A DNA stretch of 64,000 nucleotides from NCBI RefSeq assembly GCF_000688295.1, contig NZ_JHZF01000013.1, positions 248,001 through 312,000 of the forward strand, written 5' to 3'. This document shows positions 25,920 through 36,132 of the stretch, piece after piece; position 1 is the stretch's first letter; each line of letters opens with the position of its first letter. The stretch comes from Pseudooceanicola nanhaiensis DSM 18065. GTDB taxonomy: Bacteria > Pseudomonadota > Alphaproteobacteria > Rhodobacterales > Rhodobacteraceae. The translations under genes were made by a program, and so were the position numbers. The notes beneath the pieces are model-generated. The model had not been told where the DNA came from, searched no databases, and saw nothing but the letters and a program-made list of their open reading frames with translations.

Positions 25920-27296
25920 TCAGTCCCGCTTGGTCCGGTGCTTGTGCGGGTACCAGATCCGCTTGTTGGTCAGGTAGAGCAGCACGGCCAGGATGCCGAG
26001 GAAGATCACCCCGGTGAAGCCGGCCTGCTTGCGCGCCATCATCTTCGGTTCCGCGGCCCACATCAGGAACGCGGCGACGTCCTCGGCCTCGTGGCTCAGG
26101 TCGTTCGCGTGACCGTCGGCGAATTCCACGTCCTCCCCGGCGAGCGGCGGGGCCATGGCGATCCAGCCGCCGTCGAAGGCGGTGTTTTCGTAGAACGTGG
26201 TGCCGGCCTGTTCCCGCGTCCTGCCCGTGTAGCCGGTCAGGATCGAGTAGATGTGCTCGGGGCCGCCGATGCCGTTGACGAACTGGTTGATGCCCAGGCC
26301 GTAGGGACCGTGGAACCCGGCACGGGCCTTCGCCATCAGCGACAGGTCGGGCGCGTTTTCCAGGGCCGAGCCGGGGAAGTGGTCGCCGGGCGTCGCCGGG
26401 CGGAAGTCTTCCAGCTCGTCGTCATAGACCTCGAAGTTCGCGGCATAGGCGCGGACCTGATCCTCGGGCATGCCGGGGCCGCCCTCGTCGCCGATCGTGC
26501 GGATCGGGACGTAACGCAGGCCGTGGCAGGCCGAGCAGACCTCGGTGTAGATCTGCAGGCCGCGCTGAAGCTGGAACTGGTCGTAGGCGCCGAAGGGGCC
26601 TTCGAAGGAGAAGTCCACGTCGGTCGTGTGCGTCTCGCCGTGACCGCCCGCGGCATGTTCTTCCTCGGCGGTGTCGCCTTCGATCTCGGTATGCTCGGCT
26701 TCCGCGGCCTCGCCGGCCTCGGGTGCCACCGCTTCGGTCTCGACGGTGTTCTCCTCGGCGGCGGGGCCGACCTCTTCACCGGCGGCGTCGATGGCATCGG
26801 GGCCGTCCTCGGCCTCAGCGGAGGGCTCTTCGCCCGCGGTCACGACGGAATCGCCGGTCTCTTGCCCGGTCGTCGCCTCCGCATCCGCGGCGGGTTCTTC
26901 CTCGGTGGTCGCCTCGGCCTCTGCTGCCGGGGCTTCCTCAGTGGTCGCCTCGGCCTCTGCTGCCGGCGCTTCCTCGGTGGTTGCCTCGGCCTCTGCTGCC
27001 GGGGCTTCCTCAGTGGTCGCCTCGGCCTCTGCTGCCGGAGCTTCCTCGGTGGTCGCCGCGGGCGCGTCCTCGGTCGTTGCCTCGGCTTCGGCTGCCGGAG
27101 CTTCCTCGATCGTCGCCGCGGGCGCGTCCTCGGTCGTCGTCTCTGCCTCGGCCGCGGGGGCCTCGGTTGCGGCGGCCGGCGGAATCTCGGTCCTGGGCTC
27201 GTCCGTGGTCGTCGCCTGCTGGGCCACGGCGGGGAGACCGCCGAGACCGATCAGCAGGGCCAGTGCGCTGACGGAAAGCGTTGTCTTGCGGATCAT
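25920..27296 (-). CDS. petC: Cytochrome c1 with long acidic N-terminal repeat extension
   Basis: A 458-residue cytochrome c1, the electron-accepting haem subunit of the bc1 complex. It has a signal peptide ending AVAQQ (about 26), then roughly 200 residues rich in Glu, Ala, Thr and Pro before the haem domain. The haem motif is CSACH (C254, C257, H258), the sixth ligand lies in AMAPPL (M381), and one C-terminal anchor spans about 427-443. Residues 44-143 consist of tandem 12-residue units; [12 protein letters not shown] occurs five times exactly. Paracoccus cytochrome c1 has a similar acidic extension. It is last in petABC, 19 bases after petB. Confidence 0.96.
   Translation of the reverse strand: MIRKTTLSVSALALLIGLGGLPAVAQQATTTDEPRTEIPPAAATEAPAAEAETTTEDAPAATIEEAPAAEAEATTEDAPAATTEEAPAAEAEATTEEAPAAEAEATTEEAPAAEAEATTEEAPAAEAEATTEEEPAADAEATTGQETGDSVVTAGEEPSAEAEDGPDAIDAAGEEVGPAAEENTVETEAVAPEAGEAAEAEHTEIEGDTAEEEHAAGGHGETHTTDVDFSFEGPFGAYDQFQLQRGLQIYTEVCSACHGLRYVPIRTIGDEGGPGMPEDQVRAYAANFEVYDDELEDFRPATPGDHFPGSALENAPDLSLMAKARAGFHGPYGLGINQFVNGIGGPEHIYSILTGYTGRTREQAGTTFYENTAFDGGWIAMAPPLAGEDVEFADGHANDLSHEAEDVAAFLMWAAEPKMMARKQAGFTGVIFLGILAVLLYLTNKRIWYPHKHRTKRD
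26868..27167 (-). repeat. 36-bp tandem repeats in petC
   Basis: About 300 bases made of 36-base units encoding [12 protein letters not shown], five exact at the protein level (residues 64-75, 84-95, 96-107, 108-119, 120-131), with two diverged 12-residue units at the ends and two 8-residue units ([16 protein letters not shown]) between. The DNA copies differ by a few silent changes. The tract is in frame, so copy-number change by slippage would lengthen or shorten the acidic arm without breaking the gene. Confidence 0.9.
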
Positions 27297-27315
27297 TTCA
27301 ATCGTTCCTTTCCGC

Positions 27316-28659
27316 TCACTCGGCCGGTTTCACGATGGTTTCGGTGCCGCCCGTGTGGGGCGCGTAATGGGCATCGAAATCCTCTTCGATGGTCGCCGGG
27401 GGCGCCTTCGGCTTCTCGATCACGCCAAGCAGCGGCAGGATCACGAGGAAGTAGGCGAACCAGTAGGTGGCACCGATCAGCGAGATCGTCGAATAGGGCG
27501 GTTCCGCCGGCATCGCTCCACACCACATCAGGACGATGAAGTCGACGACCAGCAGGGCGAACCACCATTTGAACATCGGGCGGTAGCGGCCCGAGCGCAC
27601 CGACGAGGTGTCGAGCCAGGGGACCAGTGCCATCACCGCGATCGCGCCGAACATGGCGAGCACGCCGAAGAACTTGGCGGTGATGATGCCGCCGGTGATC
27701 CAGCTGGCGAACATCACGACCCAGACGTCGGCGGTGAAGGCCCGCAGGATCGCGTAGAACGGCAGGAAGTACCATTCGGGCACGATGTGCGCGGGCGTCG
27801 CCAGCGGGTTCGCCTCGATGTAGTTGTCGGGGTGGCCGAGGTAGTTCGGCATGAAGCCCACCACCGCGAAGAAGATCAGCAGGACGACGGCCAGGCCGAA
27901 GAGGTCCTTGATCACGAAGTAGGGCCAGAACGGCAGCGTGTCCTTCTCGGCCTCGGCCTTGGAGCCGCGGCGCACTTCGACACCCGTCGGGTTGTTGTTG
28001 CCGGTGGAGTGGAACGCCCAGATGTGGACGATCACGAGGCCGGCGATCACGAAGGGCAGCAGGTAGTGCAGCGAGAAGAAGCGGTTCAGCGTGGCGTTGT
28101 CCACCGCGGGCCCGCCGAGCAGCCAGGTCTGGATCGGCTCGCCGATCAGGGGGATGGCGCCGAACAGGCCGGTGATGACGGTCGCGCCCCAGAAGGACAT
28201 CTGACCCCAGGGCAGGACGTAGCCCATGAAGCCGGTGGCCATCATCAGCAGGTAGATCAGCATGCCGACGATCCAGGTCACTTCGCGCGGGGCCTTGTAG
28301 GAGCCGTAGTAGAGGCCGCGGAAGATGTGGATGTAGACGGCGAAGAAGAAGAGCGAGGCGCCGTTGGCGTGCAGGTAGCGCAGCATGTGGCCGCCGTTCA
28401 CGTCGCGCACGATGTGCTCGACCGAGGCGAAGGCGTAATCGACATGCGGCGTGTAGTGCATCACCAGCACGATGCCGGTCGCGATCTGCAGCACCAGGCA
28501 GAAGGCCAGAACGATGCCCCAGATCCACATCCAGTTCAGGTTCTTGGGCGTGGGAATGAAGAGCGTGTCATAGAGCAGGCCGAGCACCGGAAGGCGCGCG
28601 TGAAGCCATTTCTCACCGCCCGTCTTGGGCTCGTAGTGATCGTGGGGAATACCGGACAT
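27316..28659 (-). CDS. petB: Cytochrome b of the bc1 complex
   Basis: A 447-residue integral membrane cytochrome b with eight expected helices. It carries the two b haems through histidines in helices II and IV (for example [12 protein letters not shown] and [20 protein letters not shown]) and has the Qo-site segment [15 protein letters not shown] with the PEWY motif. It oxidises and reduces ubiquinol in the Q cycle. It lies between the Rieske gene and cytochrome c1 with short spacers. Confidence 0.97.
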   Translation of the reverse strand: MSGIPHDHYEPKTGGEKWLHARLPVLGLLYDTLFIPTPKNLNWMWIWGIVLAFCLVLQIATGIVLVMHYTPHVDYAFASVEHIVRDVNGGHMLRYLHANGASLFFFAVYIHIFRGLYYGSYKAPREVTWIVGMLIYLLMMATGFMGYVLPWGQMSFWGATVITGLFGAIPLIGEPIQTWLLGGPAVDNATLNRFFSLHYLLPFVIAGLVIVHIWAFHSTGNNNPTGVEVRRGSKAEAEKDTLPFWPYFVIKDLFGLAVVLLIFFAVVGFMPNYLGHPDNYIEANPLATPAHIVPEWYFLPFYAILRAFTADVWVVMFASWITGGIITAKFFGVLAMFGAIAVMALVPWLDTSSVRSGRYRPMFKWWFALLVVDFIVLMWCGAMPAEPPYSTISLIGATYWFAYFLVILPLLGVIEKPKAPPATIEEDFDAHYAPHTGGTETIVKPAE

Positions 28660-28674
28660 GGTGACTTACCTCCC

Positions 28675-29256
28675 TCAGCCCAGAACGATTTCGGATTCGC
28701 CGTCGAACCGGGCAACGGGGACGGGCAGGTTTTCCGGGGCCGGGCCCCTGCGGATGCGGCCGGCGGTGTCGTAGTGCGACCCGTGGCACGGGCAGAACCA
28801 GCCGCCGAAATCGCCGGCCTCGCCGAGCGGCACGCAGCCGAGGTGGGTGCAGACGCCCATCATCACCAGCCATTCCTCCGCGGCCTCGCCCTCGGCGCCC
28901 TCGGGCGACAGGGCGCGGTTCGGATCGGTCGCCTCGGCGCCCTCCGGCAGGTTCGCGTTCCGGGCATTGGGGTCGGGCAGGTCCGACATCGGCACGCCGC
29001 GCGCCATCTCGATCTCTTCCGGGGTGCGGCGGCGGATGAAGACCGGTTTGCCGAGCCACTTGACCGTCAGCTGGGTGCCCGGTTCGACGCCCGAGACGTC
29101 GACGCGGATCGACGACAGCGCCTGCACGTCGGCGGAAGGGTTCATCTGGTTCACCAGCGGCCAGACGGCCGCCCCGGTGACCACCGCGCCCGCACCTGCG
29201 GTGGCATAGTAGAGGAAGTCTCTTCGGGTGCCTGCGTGATCGTCAGCGTGGGACAC
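28675..29256 (-). CDS. petA: Rieske iron-sulfur protein of the bc1 complex
   Basis: A 193-residue Rieske protein. It has a twin-arginine-type N-terminus, [16 protein letters not shown], forming the single membrane anchor, the hinge, and the cluster-binding box CTHLGC and [10 protein letters not shown] chose a GTG start at 29256, which gives [15 protein letters not shown] like known Rhodobacter and Paracoccus proteins. It is supported by GGAG eight bases before it; a longer reading is not supported by the family. It is the first gene of petABC. Confidence 0.95.
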   Translation of the reverse strand: MSHADDHAGTRRDFLYYATAGAGAVVTGAAVWPLVNQMNPSADVQALSSIRVDVSGVEPGTQLTVKWLGKPVFIRRRTPEEIEMARGVPMSDLPDPNARNANLPEGAEATDPNRALSPEGAEGEAAEEWLVMMGVCTHLGCVPLGEAGDFGGWFCPCHGSHYDTAGRIRRGPAPENLPVPVARFDGESEIVLG

Positions 29257-29536
29257 GAGTTCGTCTCCATTACCTGGGCCTGTGAGGCAGGCCATAATGT
29301 TCGTTGGGCCGCGCAGGGCACAGCCGTTCGGTGCGGTTCTTAGCGGCGCAACTTCGTGACGTCCAGAGAACAATGGACGCAGGCCAAGGGGAGGCGCGCA
29401 TGTGTCGCGGTCTGGACGCGCGGCAGGGGGATCGCCCCGGCCGCATGGGGGGAATCGGTGCCGGTCGGGGAACGCGATGCGGCGGCCGCCCCGCCGGGAC
29501 AGCCGCCGCCATGCGCGTCGAAGGCCGTGGTCCGGG
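29257..29536. other. Intergenic region upstream of petABC
   Basis: 280 bases separating the pet operon from a GST-like gene, both on the minus strand. It should contain the pet promoter. I cannot point to a convincing promoter sequence and see no coding sequence. Confidence 0.4.
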
Positions 29537-30142
29537 TCAGGCCGGCGCGGTGGCCTTCATCGCCTCGCGCTGCGCGAAGGTCTCGTACCACGCGGCCAGC
29601 GCGTCGCATTCCTTGCGCCAGCCGTACTGGTCGTGCCGGAAGTCGAGGTAGCCGAGCGCACAGCCGAGCGCGATCTGACCCATGTCGAGCGGCCCTGCGA
29701 GGTGGCTCATCCAGCGGTCGTTCACCACCTTCACCGCCCGGGCGATCTTGGCCCAGTGCGAGTCGATCCATTCGTCCATGACCTTGTCGGCCGGCCGGAG
29801 GCGCTTTTCATAGGCGATGCCGGTGACCGCGCTGTCGAGGATCCCGTCGGCGGTGGCCTCGAGGGTCAGGACCTCCCAGAGCCGCGCCTCGGGGTAGAGA
29901 CCGGCCTGCGCCTTCGCGTCGAGATAGCGGCAGATGACGCGGCTGTCGTAGAGCGTCGGCCCGTCGTCGCGTGCAAGCGAGGGGATCCGCGCGAGCGGGT
30001 TCGCGGCGGTGAGCGCCGCGTCGGACTCGAGCAGCGAGGTCGAGACCGGCATCTCCTCGACCTGACCGGTCAGGCCGGCTTCGCGGATCACGACCCGGAC
30101 CTTGCGGACATAGGGCGATGCGTTGGAGGAAAAGAGTTTCAT
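29537..30142 (-). CDS. Glutathione S-transferase family protein
   Basis: A 201-residue GST-like protein. The N-terminal thioredoxin-like domain starts [17 protein letters not shown], with the serine/proline segment SPYVRKV at the glutathione site, and has ARIPSL and [11 protein letters not shown], the glutathione-contacting strand. The C-terminal helical domain follows. A specific activity cannot be read; many bacterial members of this YfcF/YibF-like type have no known substrate. Confidence 0.85.
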   Translation of the reverse strand: MKLFSSNASPYVRKVRVVIREAGLTGQVEEMPVSTSLLESDAALTAANPLARIPSLARDDGPTLYDSRVICRYLDAKAQAGLYPEARLWEVLTLEATADGILDSAVTGIAYEKRLRPADKVMDEWIDSHWAKIARAVKVVNDRWMSHLAGPLDMGQIALGCALGYLDFRHDQYGWRKECDALAAWYETFAQREAMKATAPA

Positions 30143-30334
30143 GCGGGCTCCCCTTGGATATGCGCCGTCACGTTAGGTAACGGCCGGGGGGAAGTAAATC
30201 GGCGAGACCGGCGCGGGCGGGACGAAGCGGAGGGGGCCCGGACACATGGTCGATCGCGGCGCCCCCCGCGCGGCTGTCGCCTTGGCTACCGCCGGCTCCG
30301 GGGGCCCGAGGGAAGTGCACATGGCGAGGGTGGC

Positions 30335-30400
30335 GGGGGCGCTGCCCCCGTCGGCCGGAGGCCGACTCCCCCGGGATATTTGGGGCAAGAGGAAGCAGGC
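30335..30400 (+). repeat. Intergenic double-hairpin repeat, copy 4
   Basis: G/C-run arms, the hairpin GTCGGCC-GGA-GGCCGAC, a C run and the tail GGGATATTTGGGGCAAGAGG then AAGCAGGC, closely matching copy 2. It lies just past the stop of the PaiB-like gene, but in the opposite orientation to it. Confidence 0.75.
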
Positions 30401-30402
30401 CG

Positions 30403-31017
30403 TCAGGCGCGGTCGGGCGGGGTCCGCATCAGGGCCGCGAGGGCGGGATCGCCGGCGGCTTCGACGCCGTCCGCAGCGGCCCGGCGCACCGCCTCGGGCT
30501 TGTTCTGGGAGAGCTTCCAGGTGCCGTCGATCTCCTCGATGGCGAGGCGGGCGGGGACGATGGCCCGCATCATCCGCTCCATCAGCCCCCCGGTCATCTT
30601 GTCCGAGGTCCAGGGTGTCTTCGGCAGACGGCGCTCGAACTCCGCCGATTGCCGGTCGAGGAGGTCCTGCAGCCCCGCCTGCGGGGTAAGTTCGAGCGTG
30701 CCCGTGAGGTGGACGGCGACGTAGTTCCACGTCGGCACCTGGTCCTCGATCCGGTACCAATCGGGCGAGACATAGCCGTGCGGCCCGGCGACCACGAGCC
30801 GCGCGGAGGCCGGCGCGGCGAGGGCCGCGACGATGGGATTGGGGCGCGCGAGGTGCACAAGCGCCTCGGTGCCGGCCTCGTTCAGCAGGAAGGGGACGTG
30901 GCTGACGAGCGGGGCCGCCGTGCCGTTCGAGACGGTCAGGATGCCGAAGCCCTGGTCGCGCGCGAAGGCGAGGTTCGTCGCATCGCCGGCGTCGCGGAAA
31001 GCGCGGTTGGGGTGCAT
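30403..31017 (-). CDS. PaiB-like FMN-binding protein
   Basis: A 204-residue protein of the FMN-binding negative transcriptional regulator family, PaiB type. It has a split-barrel flavin-binding fold: SHVPFLLNEAG, VHLARPNPI, GPHGYVSPDWY and VPTWNYVAVHLTG are family motifs. Bacillus PaiB is linked to protease regulation, but most homologues are uncharacterised and may be oxidoreductases. It directly abuts mtaB on the same strand and may be co-transcribed with it. Confidence 0.88.
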   Translation of the reverse strand: MHPNRAFRDAGDATNLAFARDQGFGILTVSNGTAAPLVSHVPFLLNEAGTEALVHLARPNPIVAALAAPASARLVVAGPHGYVSPDWYRIEDQVPTWNYVAVHLTGTLELTPQAGLQDLLDRQSAEFERRLPKTPWTSDKMTGGLMERMMRAIVPARLAIEEIDGTWKLSQNKPEAVRRAAADGVEAAGDPALAALMRTPPDRA

Positions 31018-32276
31018 CAGGCCAGGAGCCCCGTGGCGCCCGCGCCGCGGATCCGGGCGGTGACGATGGCGCCCTCGGGCTGGTCGGTCCCGAAATGCAC
31101 CTCGGCGAATTGCGCGGTGCGGCCCATCCGGGGGCTTTCCATCAGCACGGCGTGGTCACGCCCGACCTGCGCGGCGTGATGGGCCTGCGCCGCCACCTGC
31201 CCCGCGGCGCGCAGCCGCGCGGCCCGCTCCTTGATCGCCACGCCGTTCACCTGCGGCATCCGCGCGGCCGGCGTGCCGGGGCGGGGCGAATAGGGGAAGA
31301 CGTGCAGCCAGGTGAGGCCGCATTCCTCGACCAGCCGGAGCGAGTTGTCGAACATCGTCTCGGTCTCGGTCGGGAAGCCCGCGATGATGTCGGCGCCGTA
31401 GGTCATGTCGGGGCGGAGCCGGCGCGCCTCCTCGCAGAATCGGATCGCGTCGTCGCGGAGGTGCCGGCGCTTCATCCGCTTCAGGATCATGTCGTCCCCC
31501 GCCTGGAGCGAGAGGTGGAGATGCGGCATCAGGCGCGGCTCGGTGGCGATCGCCTGCATCAGGCTCTCGTCCACCTCGATCGAATCGATCGAGGAGATCC
31601 GCAGGCGCGGCAGGTCCGGGACCAGCCGCAGGATCCGCAGCACGAGGTCGCCGAGCTTCGGCGCCATCGGCAGGTCGGCGCCCCAGGAGGTCAGGTCCAC
31701 CCCGGTCAGCACGACCTCGTTATAGCCGCGATCCACCAGCCGCTTGATCTGATCGACCACGACGCCCGCGGGGACCGAGCGGGAATTGCCGCGCCCGAAG
31801 GGGATGATGCAGAAGGTGCAGCGGTGGTCGCAGCCGTTCTGAACCTGCACATAGGCGCGGGACCGGGTGCCGAAGCCGTCGATCAGGTGGCCGGCGGTCT
31901 CGGTCACCGACATGATGTCGTCGACCTGCACGCGCTCGGTCTCTCCGATCAGGTCGGGGACCATGCGTCGCCAGCTCTCGGGCTGCATCTTCTCGGTATT
32001 GCCGAGGACGATGTCGACCTCTTCCATCGCCGCGAAGGTCTCGGGCTCGGTCTGGGCGGCGCAGCCGGTGACGATCATCCGCGCGTTCGGATTGTCGCGC
32101 TTCAGGCGGCGGATCTCCTGCCGCGCCTTGCGGACGGCCTCGGCGGTGACCGCGCAGGTGTTCACGATCACCGCGTCGTCCACGCCGGCACGCGCGGCGA
32201 GATCCTTCATCGCTTCGGTCTCGTAGGCGTTCAGGCGACAGCCCAGCGTCGCGAAGACGGGCACCTTGCGGTCCAT
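31017..32276 (-). CDS. mtaB: tRNA t6A37 methylthiotransferase MtaB
   Basis: A 419-residue radical-SAM methylthiotransferase that converts t6A37 to ms2t6A in tRNAs reading ANN codons. The N-terminal UPF0004 domain binds an iron-sulfur cluster through C13, C41 and C72 (LGCRLN, NTCAV, TGCAA). The radical-SAM cluster motif is CDHRCTFC (C149, C153, C156), and a C-terminal TRAM-like region follows. It is coupled to dapF by a one-base overlap (TGATG). Confidence 0.94.
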   Translation of the reverse strand: MDRKVPVFATLGCRLNAYETEAMKDLAARAGVDDAVIVNTCAVTAEAVRKARQEIRRLKRDNPNARMIVTGCAAQTEPETFAAMEEVDIVLGNTEKMQPESWRRMVPDLIGETERVQVDDIMSVTETAGHLIDGFGTRSRAYVQVQNGCDHRCTFCIIPFGRGNSRSVPAGVVVDQIKRLVDRGYNEVVLTGVDLTSWGADLPMAPKLGDLVLRILRLVPDLPRLRISSIDSIEVDESLMQAIATEPRLMPHLHLSLQAGDDMILKRMKRRHLRDDAIRFCEEARRLRPDMTYGADIIAGFPTETETMFDNSLRLVEECGLTWLHVFPYSPRPGTPAARMPQVNGVAIKERAARLRAAGQVAAQAHHAAQVGRDHAVLMESPRMGRTAQFAEVHFGTDQPEGAIVTARIRGAGATGLLA

Positions 32277-33106
32277 CAGGACACCCCCGGGAAATCTGCG
32301 TCGAGTTCGGCCCGGAAGACGAGCGCCGTCGGCCCGGACATCCAGACGCCGTCCTCGCGCCAGTCGAGCTCAAGCCAGCCGCCGTCGAGCTCCATCCGGA
32401 CGCGCCGGTCGGTGAGCCCGCGCAGATGGGCCGCCACGGCCGTCGCGCAGGCGCCCGAGCCGCAGGCCAGGGTGATGCCGGTGCCGCGTTCCCAGACGCG
32501 CATCCGGATCTCGCCGGGGCCGCGCACCTCGGCGAATTCGACATTGGTGCGCTCGGGGAAGAGCGGGTCGTGCTCGACCTCCGGGCCGCGGAGGGCCGGG
32601 TCGGTCGCCTCCGCATCGGCGACGAAGACCACGCAATGCGGGTTGCCCATGCCGACACCCACCGGATCCCCGTCGAGCGGCAGATGCAGCGGATCGACCT
32701 CGCGCGCCAGCGGGATCGCGTCCCAGTTCAGCTGCGGCGGCCCCATGTTCACCCAGAGCGTCCCGTCCTCGCGCCGCGCCTCGAGCAGCCCGCGCGCGGT
32801 GCGGATGGTTAACCGGTCGCCCCCCTCGCCCATCACGAGCTCGGCCACGCAGCGGGTGGCGTTCCCGCAGGCCCCGGCCCGGCTGCCGTCGCTGTTCCAG
32901 AAATCGAGCGCGATGTCCGCATCCGTGCCGTCGCGAATCTCGGCGAGCTGGTCGAATCCGACGCCGCGGTGACGGTCGCCGAGGGCGCGGGCCAGCGCGG
33001 GCGTGGTCACGGCGTCGCGGCCCCGTGAATCGATGATCACGAAGTCATTGCCCGCCCCGTGCATCTTCAGGAAGGCCAGAGTCTTATGAGTCGCCGCGTC
33101 GCGCAT
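32276..33106 (-). CDS. dapF: Diaminopimelate epimerase
   Basis: A 276-residue pseudo-symmetric epimerase that makes meso-diaminopimelate for lysine and peptidoglycan. Both catalytic cysteines are present: C80 in [10 protein letters not shown], and the second in [11 protein letters not shown]. The N-terminal MHGAGNDFV and MGNPHCVVF motifs complete the family set. It is the first gene of the dapF-mtaB pair. Confidence 0.96.
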   Translation of the reverse strand: MRDAATHKTLAFLKMHGAGNDFVIIDSRGRDAVTTPALARALGDRHRGVGFDQLAEIRDGTDADIALDFWNSDGSRAGACGNATRCVAELVMGEGGDRLTIRTARGLLEARREDGTLWVNMGPPQLNWDAIPLAREVDPLHLPLDGDPVGVGMGNPHCVVFVADAEATDPALRGPEVEHDPLFPERTNVEFAEVRGPGEIRMRVWERGTGITLACGSGACATAVAAHLRGLTDRRVRMELDGGWLELDWREDGVWMSGPTALVFRAELDADFPGVS

Positions 33107-33247
33107 GGGCGGGCATATAATCCCTTGGCACGCGGTTTGAAAGCATGGTGAAAACGGGTGCCGTAACGGCGTGGCCTCAAATCCCGGCAGGGCGCCAGTT
33201 TTCCGCTTGACCTCCCAAACGGCTGACCTTAGACGGGCGCCCTGAGT

Positions 33248-33323
33248 GGGCCGTTAGCTCAGTTGGTAGAGCAACTGACTTTTAATCAGTGGGTCGCAGG
33301 TTCGAATCCTGCACGGCTCACCA
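33248..33323 (+). tRNA. tRNA-Lys (anticodon TTT)
   Basis: A complete cloverleaf of 76 bases with encoded CCA. The acceptor stem is GGGCCGT/ACGGCTC, the D arm GCTCAGTTGGTAGAGC, the anticodon arm ACTGA-CTTTTAA-TCAGT with anticodon TTT, and the T arm GCAGGTTCGAATCCTGC. It lies directly upstream of a two-component module. Confidence 0.96.
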
Positions 33324-33412
33324 CTGAAACCTCCCTGCAGTTCGAACGATCCTGCGCGCCGAGACCTCTCGAGCGCTTACGAAGGCTCAATCTTTTGCCG
33401 CTATCCCCGGGG

Positions 33413-33853
33413 ATGGAAGCGAAAGCGACGGCAGATATGCAGAATTCATGTCCCGCCCGGCCAGGGCGCCCGGGCGCAGGGCGCCTCCGAGCCCTCGTCA
33501 TCGATGACAGCACCTTCGATCTGCGCCTTGTGACGCGGCACTGCAAACGGCTGGGGATCGACGTCACCTGCGCCCGCTCCGCGGCGGAGGCGCGGGCCCG
33601 CCTCGACGGCGGCGGTTACGATCTTCTCCTCGTCGATCACGCGCTCGGCGCCGCCACCGGGTTCGATGTGCTTGCGGCGCTCGACGGGCACCCCGCCCTG
33701 CCGCGGCGGCGCATCCTGCTGACCGGAAACGACGACCCGCGCATCGCGGCGGAAGCCGCGGCGCAGGGCCTTGGCGCCTGTCTCCCGAAATCCGCGCTCG
33801 GCAGCAGCCGGATGGCCGCGCTCCTGCGCGCCGGACCGGAGGCAGAGGCATGA
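33413..33853 (+). CDS. Stand-alone response regulator receiver protein
   Basis: A 146-residue protein consisting almost entirely of a receiver domain (about 25-140), with no output domain. It has the acidic pair in LVIDDS (D31, D32), the phosphorylatable aspartate in LLLVDHAL (D75) and the lysine in LPKSAL. An alternative ATG lies at 33437. It overlaps the downstream histidine kinase by four bases (ATGA), so the pair is almost certainly one system. Confidence 0.9.
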   Translation: MEAKATADMQNSCPARPGRPGAGRLRALVIDDSTFDLRLVTRHCKRLGIDVTCARSAAEARARLDGGGYDLLLVDHALGAATGFDVLAALDGHPALPRRRILLTGNDDPRIAAEAAAQGLGACLPKSALGSSRMAALLRAGPEAEA

Positions 33854-36132
33854 GCAGCGTGCTGAACCTCCCCCTGCGCAGCCGCCTGATCCTGCTTGCC
33901 GTGGCGGCGGCCCTGATCACCGGGGCCGTCACGAGCGCTGCGGCCTATTTCCTCGTGCGCGGGTCAGAATTCGCGGCCGCCGACCAGCGGCTCGGGGCGG
34001 CCGCGCGCCTGCATTCCGCAAAGCTCCGCGCCACCCTGGACCTGATCCGCGCGGACGCTGCGTCGATCGCCGCCATGCCCGCCGTGCCCGGCATCATCCG
34101 CAGCAGCACGAGCGCCGACGGGACCGATGCGCAGGAACGGTCCGATTTCGCGCTCTGGCAGCGGCGTCTGGAAACGATCTTCGCCGCGATCCTCTCCACC
34201 CGGCCGGCCTATACGCAGCTGCGCTACATCGGTATTGCCGACAACTGGAAGGAGCTCGTCCGCGTGAACCAGGGCGCCGAGGGCCCGACCGCGGTCCGGG
34301 GCGACGCCCTCCAGTCCAAAGCGGCAGAGCCCTACCTGCAGCATCCCGATTTCCTCGCCGCCGGGCGAACGCTCTTCTCGCAGGTCACCTACAACCGCGA
34401 GCAGGGGCGCCGCGACGGCCCCCCGACCCTGCGCTTCGTGCAGCCGGTTTTCGATGCGCAGGGCCAGCTCTTCGGGGTCGTCGTGATCAACGCCGACTTC
34501 GCCGAGCTCCTGCGCAGCGCGGGCTTCGATCCGACAGAGGGCAACCGCGTCCACGTCCTGACGGATTCCGGCGATCACATGAGTTTCCGCGCCGAGGCAG
34601 CCCCCGCGACGCTGCAATTCCACGAGGACGCGGGCTGGGCCCCCTCGCCCTTCGCCGCAGCCGTGGCAAGCGGGGCGGGCCGGACGGAGCTGGCGCGCGT
34701 CGCGGGCTCGGCGGTGCGCTCGGCCAGCATCGTCGCCAGCCGGGCCGAGGCGCCCCTGACCCTGAACCTTCTCGTGGAGACACCGCTCACCGCGATCCAT
34801 GCCGCGGCGCGCGCCGCATTGCTGCGGACCGCCGTCGTCTCGGCCGTTCTCGTCCTGCTGGTCTGGGTGGTCGCGCAGAATGTGGCGGCCCGTCTGCCGA
34901 TCGCACGGCTCGCCGCCGCGCTCCGTGACGCGGGCTCCGCGGTCGGATTCGACCTCACGAGCCTGCCCGATGACGAGACGCGCGAAGTGGCCCTCGCCTT
35001 CTCGCGGATGTCCAACGATCTTCTCTGCCAGACCCTCCGCGCGGGGGCTGTCTTCGAGAGCGTGCCCGACGGCGTGGTCACGATCGACGCCGACGGCCGC
35101 ATCGAAAGCGCCAATCCCGCGATGACGCAACTCTTCGGCTATTCCGAGGCGGAACTGATCGGCGCGCCGGTCGGCATGCTGATGCCGGACGCGATCGCCG
35201 CGCGGCATCCCGGGTTCGTGGACGGCGCGACCGAGCTGTCGGGCCGGCAGGTGATGGCTGCGAACCGCGACATCCGCGGGCGCCGCAAGGACGGCAGCCT
35301 CGTCCCGCTCGAGATCTCGGTATCGCGATTCCATTTCGGCGGCGCCAACCATTTCGTCGGGGTCCTCCGCGACATCACCGAACGGCGCGAGGCCGAGGCC
35401 GAGACCGCCGCGCTGGTCGCCGCGCTGCGCCGTTCCAACGAAGAGCTCGACAAATACGCCTTCGTCGCATCCCACGACCTGAAGGCGCCGCTGCGCGTGA
35501 TCGACAATGTCTCGTCCTGGCTCGAAGAGGATCTCGAGCCTGTCCTGACCGACGACACCCGCGACAGCCTCGCCATGCTGCGCAACCGCGTGCGGCGGAT
35601 GGAACGGCTGCTGGACGACCTGCTGATCCATTCCCGCATCGGCCGGACCGAGGAGCGGGCGGTGCGCATCTCCGGTACGGAACTGGCGGAGACCCTGCGC
35701 GATCTCGTCGATCTGCCACCGGCCATGGAGCTGGAGATTTCCCCGCAATTTTCCGGAATAGAGATCCCGAACATGCCGATCACGACGATCCTCCTGAACC
35801 TCGTGAACAATGCGATCAAGCACCACGACCGGCCGGATGGCCGCATCATGCTCGACGTGAACGAGACCGTCGGGGGCTACGAGTTCACCGTGACCGACGA
35901 CGGTCCCGGCATTCCACCCAGATATCACGCCCGCATCTTCGAGATGTTCCAGACCCTCCGGCCGCGGGACGAGGTCGACGGAAGCGGCCTCGGCCTCGCC
36001 ATCGTGCGCAAACATGCCGAGGTCGCGGGCGGCCGGATCGAGGTCGCCTCCGACGGCGGGCGCGGCACGCGGTTCACGCTGTTCTGGCCGCACGACCCGG
36101 CGCCGGCCCTGCCGACGGGGCGGGCCGCGTGA
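33850..36132 (+). CDS. Sensor histidine kinase with periplasmic sensor and PAS domain
   Basis: A 760-residue membrane histidine kinase. TM1 is about 12-36, a periplasmic sensor of roughly 285 residues (Cache-like in size) follows, TM2 is about 323-345, a PAS domain about 395-513 with a short coiled-coil linker after it, then the dimerisation/phosphoacceptor domain with SHDLKAPLRV (phosphorylated H542). The catalytic domain has NAIKHHD (N box), DDGPGIP (G1) and GSGLGLAI (G2). The H-box and the output-less receivers on both sides resemble phytochrome-type kinase/Rcp1 systems, but the input here is periplasmic. The signal is unknown. Confidence 0.93.
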   Translation: MSSVLNLPLRSRLILLAVAAALITGAVTSAAAYFLVRGSEFAAADQRLGAAARLHSAKLRATLDLIRADAASIAAMPAVPGIIRSSTSADGTDAQERSDFALWQRRLETIFAAILSTRPAYTQLRYIGIADNWKELVRVNQGAEGPTAVRGDALQSKAAEPYLQHPDFLAAGRTLFSQVTYNREQGRRDGPPTLRFVQPVFDAQGQLFGVVVINADFAELLRSAGFDPTEGNRVHVLTDSGDHMSFRAEAAPATLQFHEDAGWAPSPFAAAVASGAGRTELARVAGSAVRSASIVASRAEAPLTLNLLVETPLTAIHAAARAALLRTAVVSAVLVLLVWVVAQNVAARLPIARLAAALRDAGSAVGFDLTSLPDDETREVALAFSRMSNDLLCQTLRAGAVFESVPDGVVTIDADGRIESANPAMTQLFGYSEAELIGAPVGMLMPDAIAARHPGFVDGATELSGRQVMAANRDIRGRRKDGSLVPLEISVSRFHFGGANHFVGVLRDITERREAEAETAALVAALRRSNEELDKYAFVASHDLKAPLRVIDNVSSWLEEDLEPVLTDDTRDSLAMLRNRVRRMERLLDDLLIHSRIGRTEERAVRISGTELAETLRDLVDLPPAMELEISPQFSGIEIPNMPITTILLNLVNNAIKHHDRPDGRIMLDVNETVGGYEFTVTDDGPGIPPRYHARIFEMFQTLRPRDEVDGSGLGLAIVRKHAEVAGGRIEVASDGGRGTRFTLFWPHDPAPALPTGRAA

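Noticed and set aside
26868-27167. Regular 36-base repeats that could be taken for a CRISPR array
   Set aside because: The units are directly adjacent with no spacers, are in frame inside petC and encode a regular acidic peptide.
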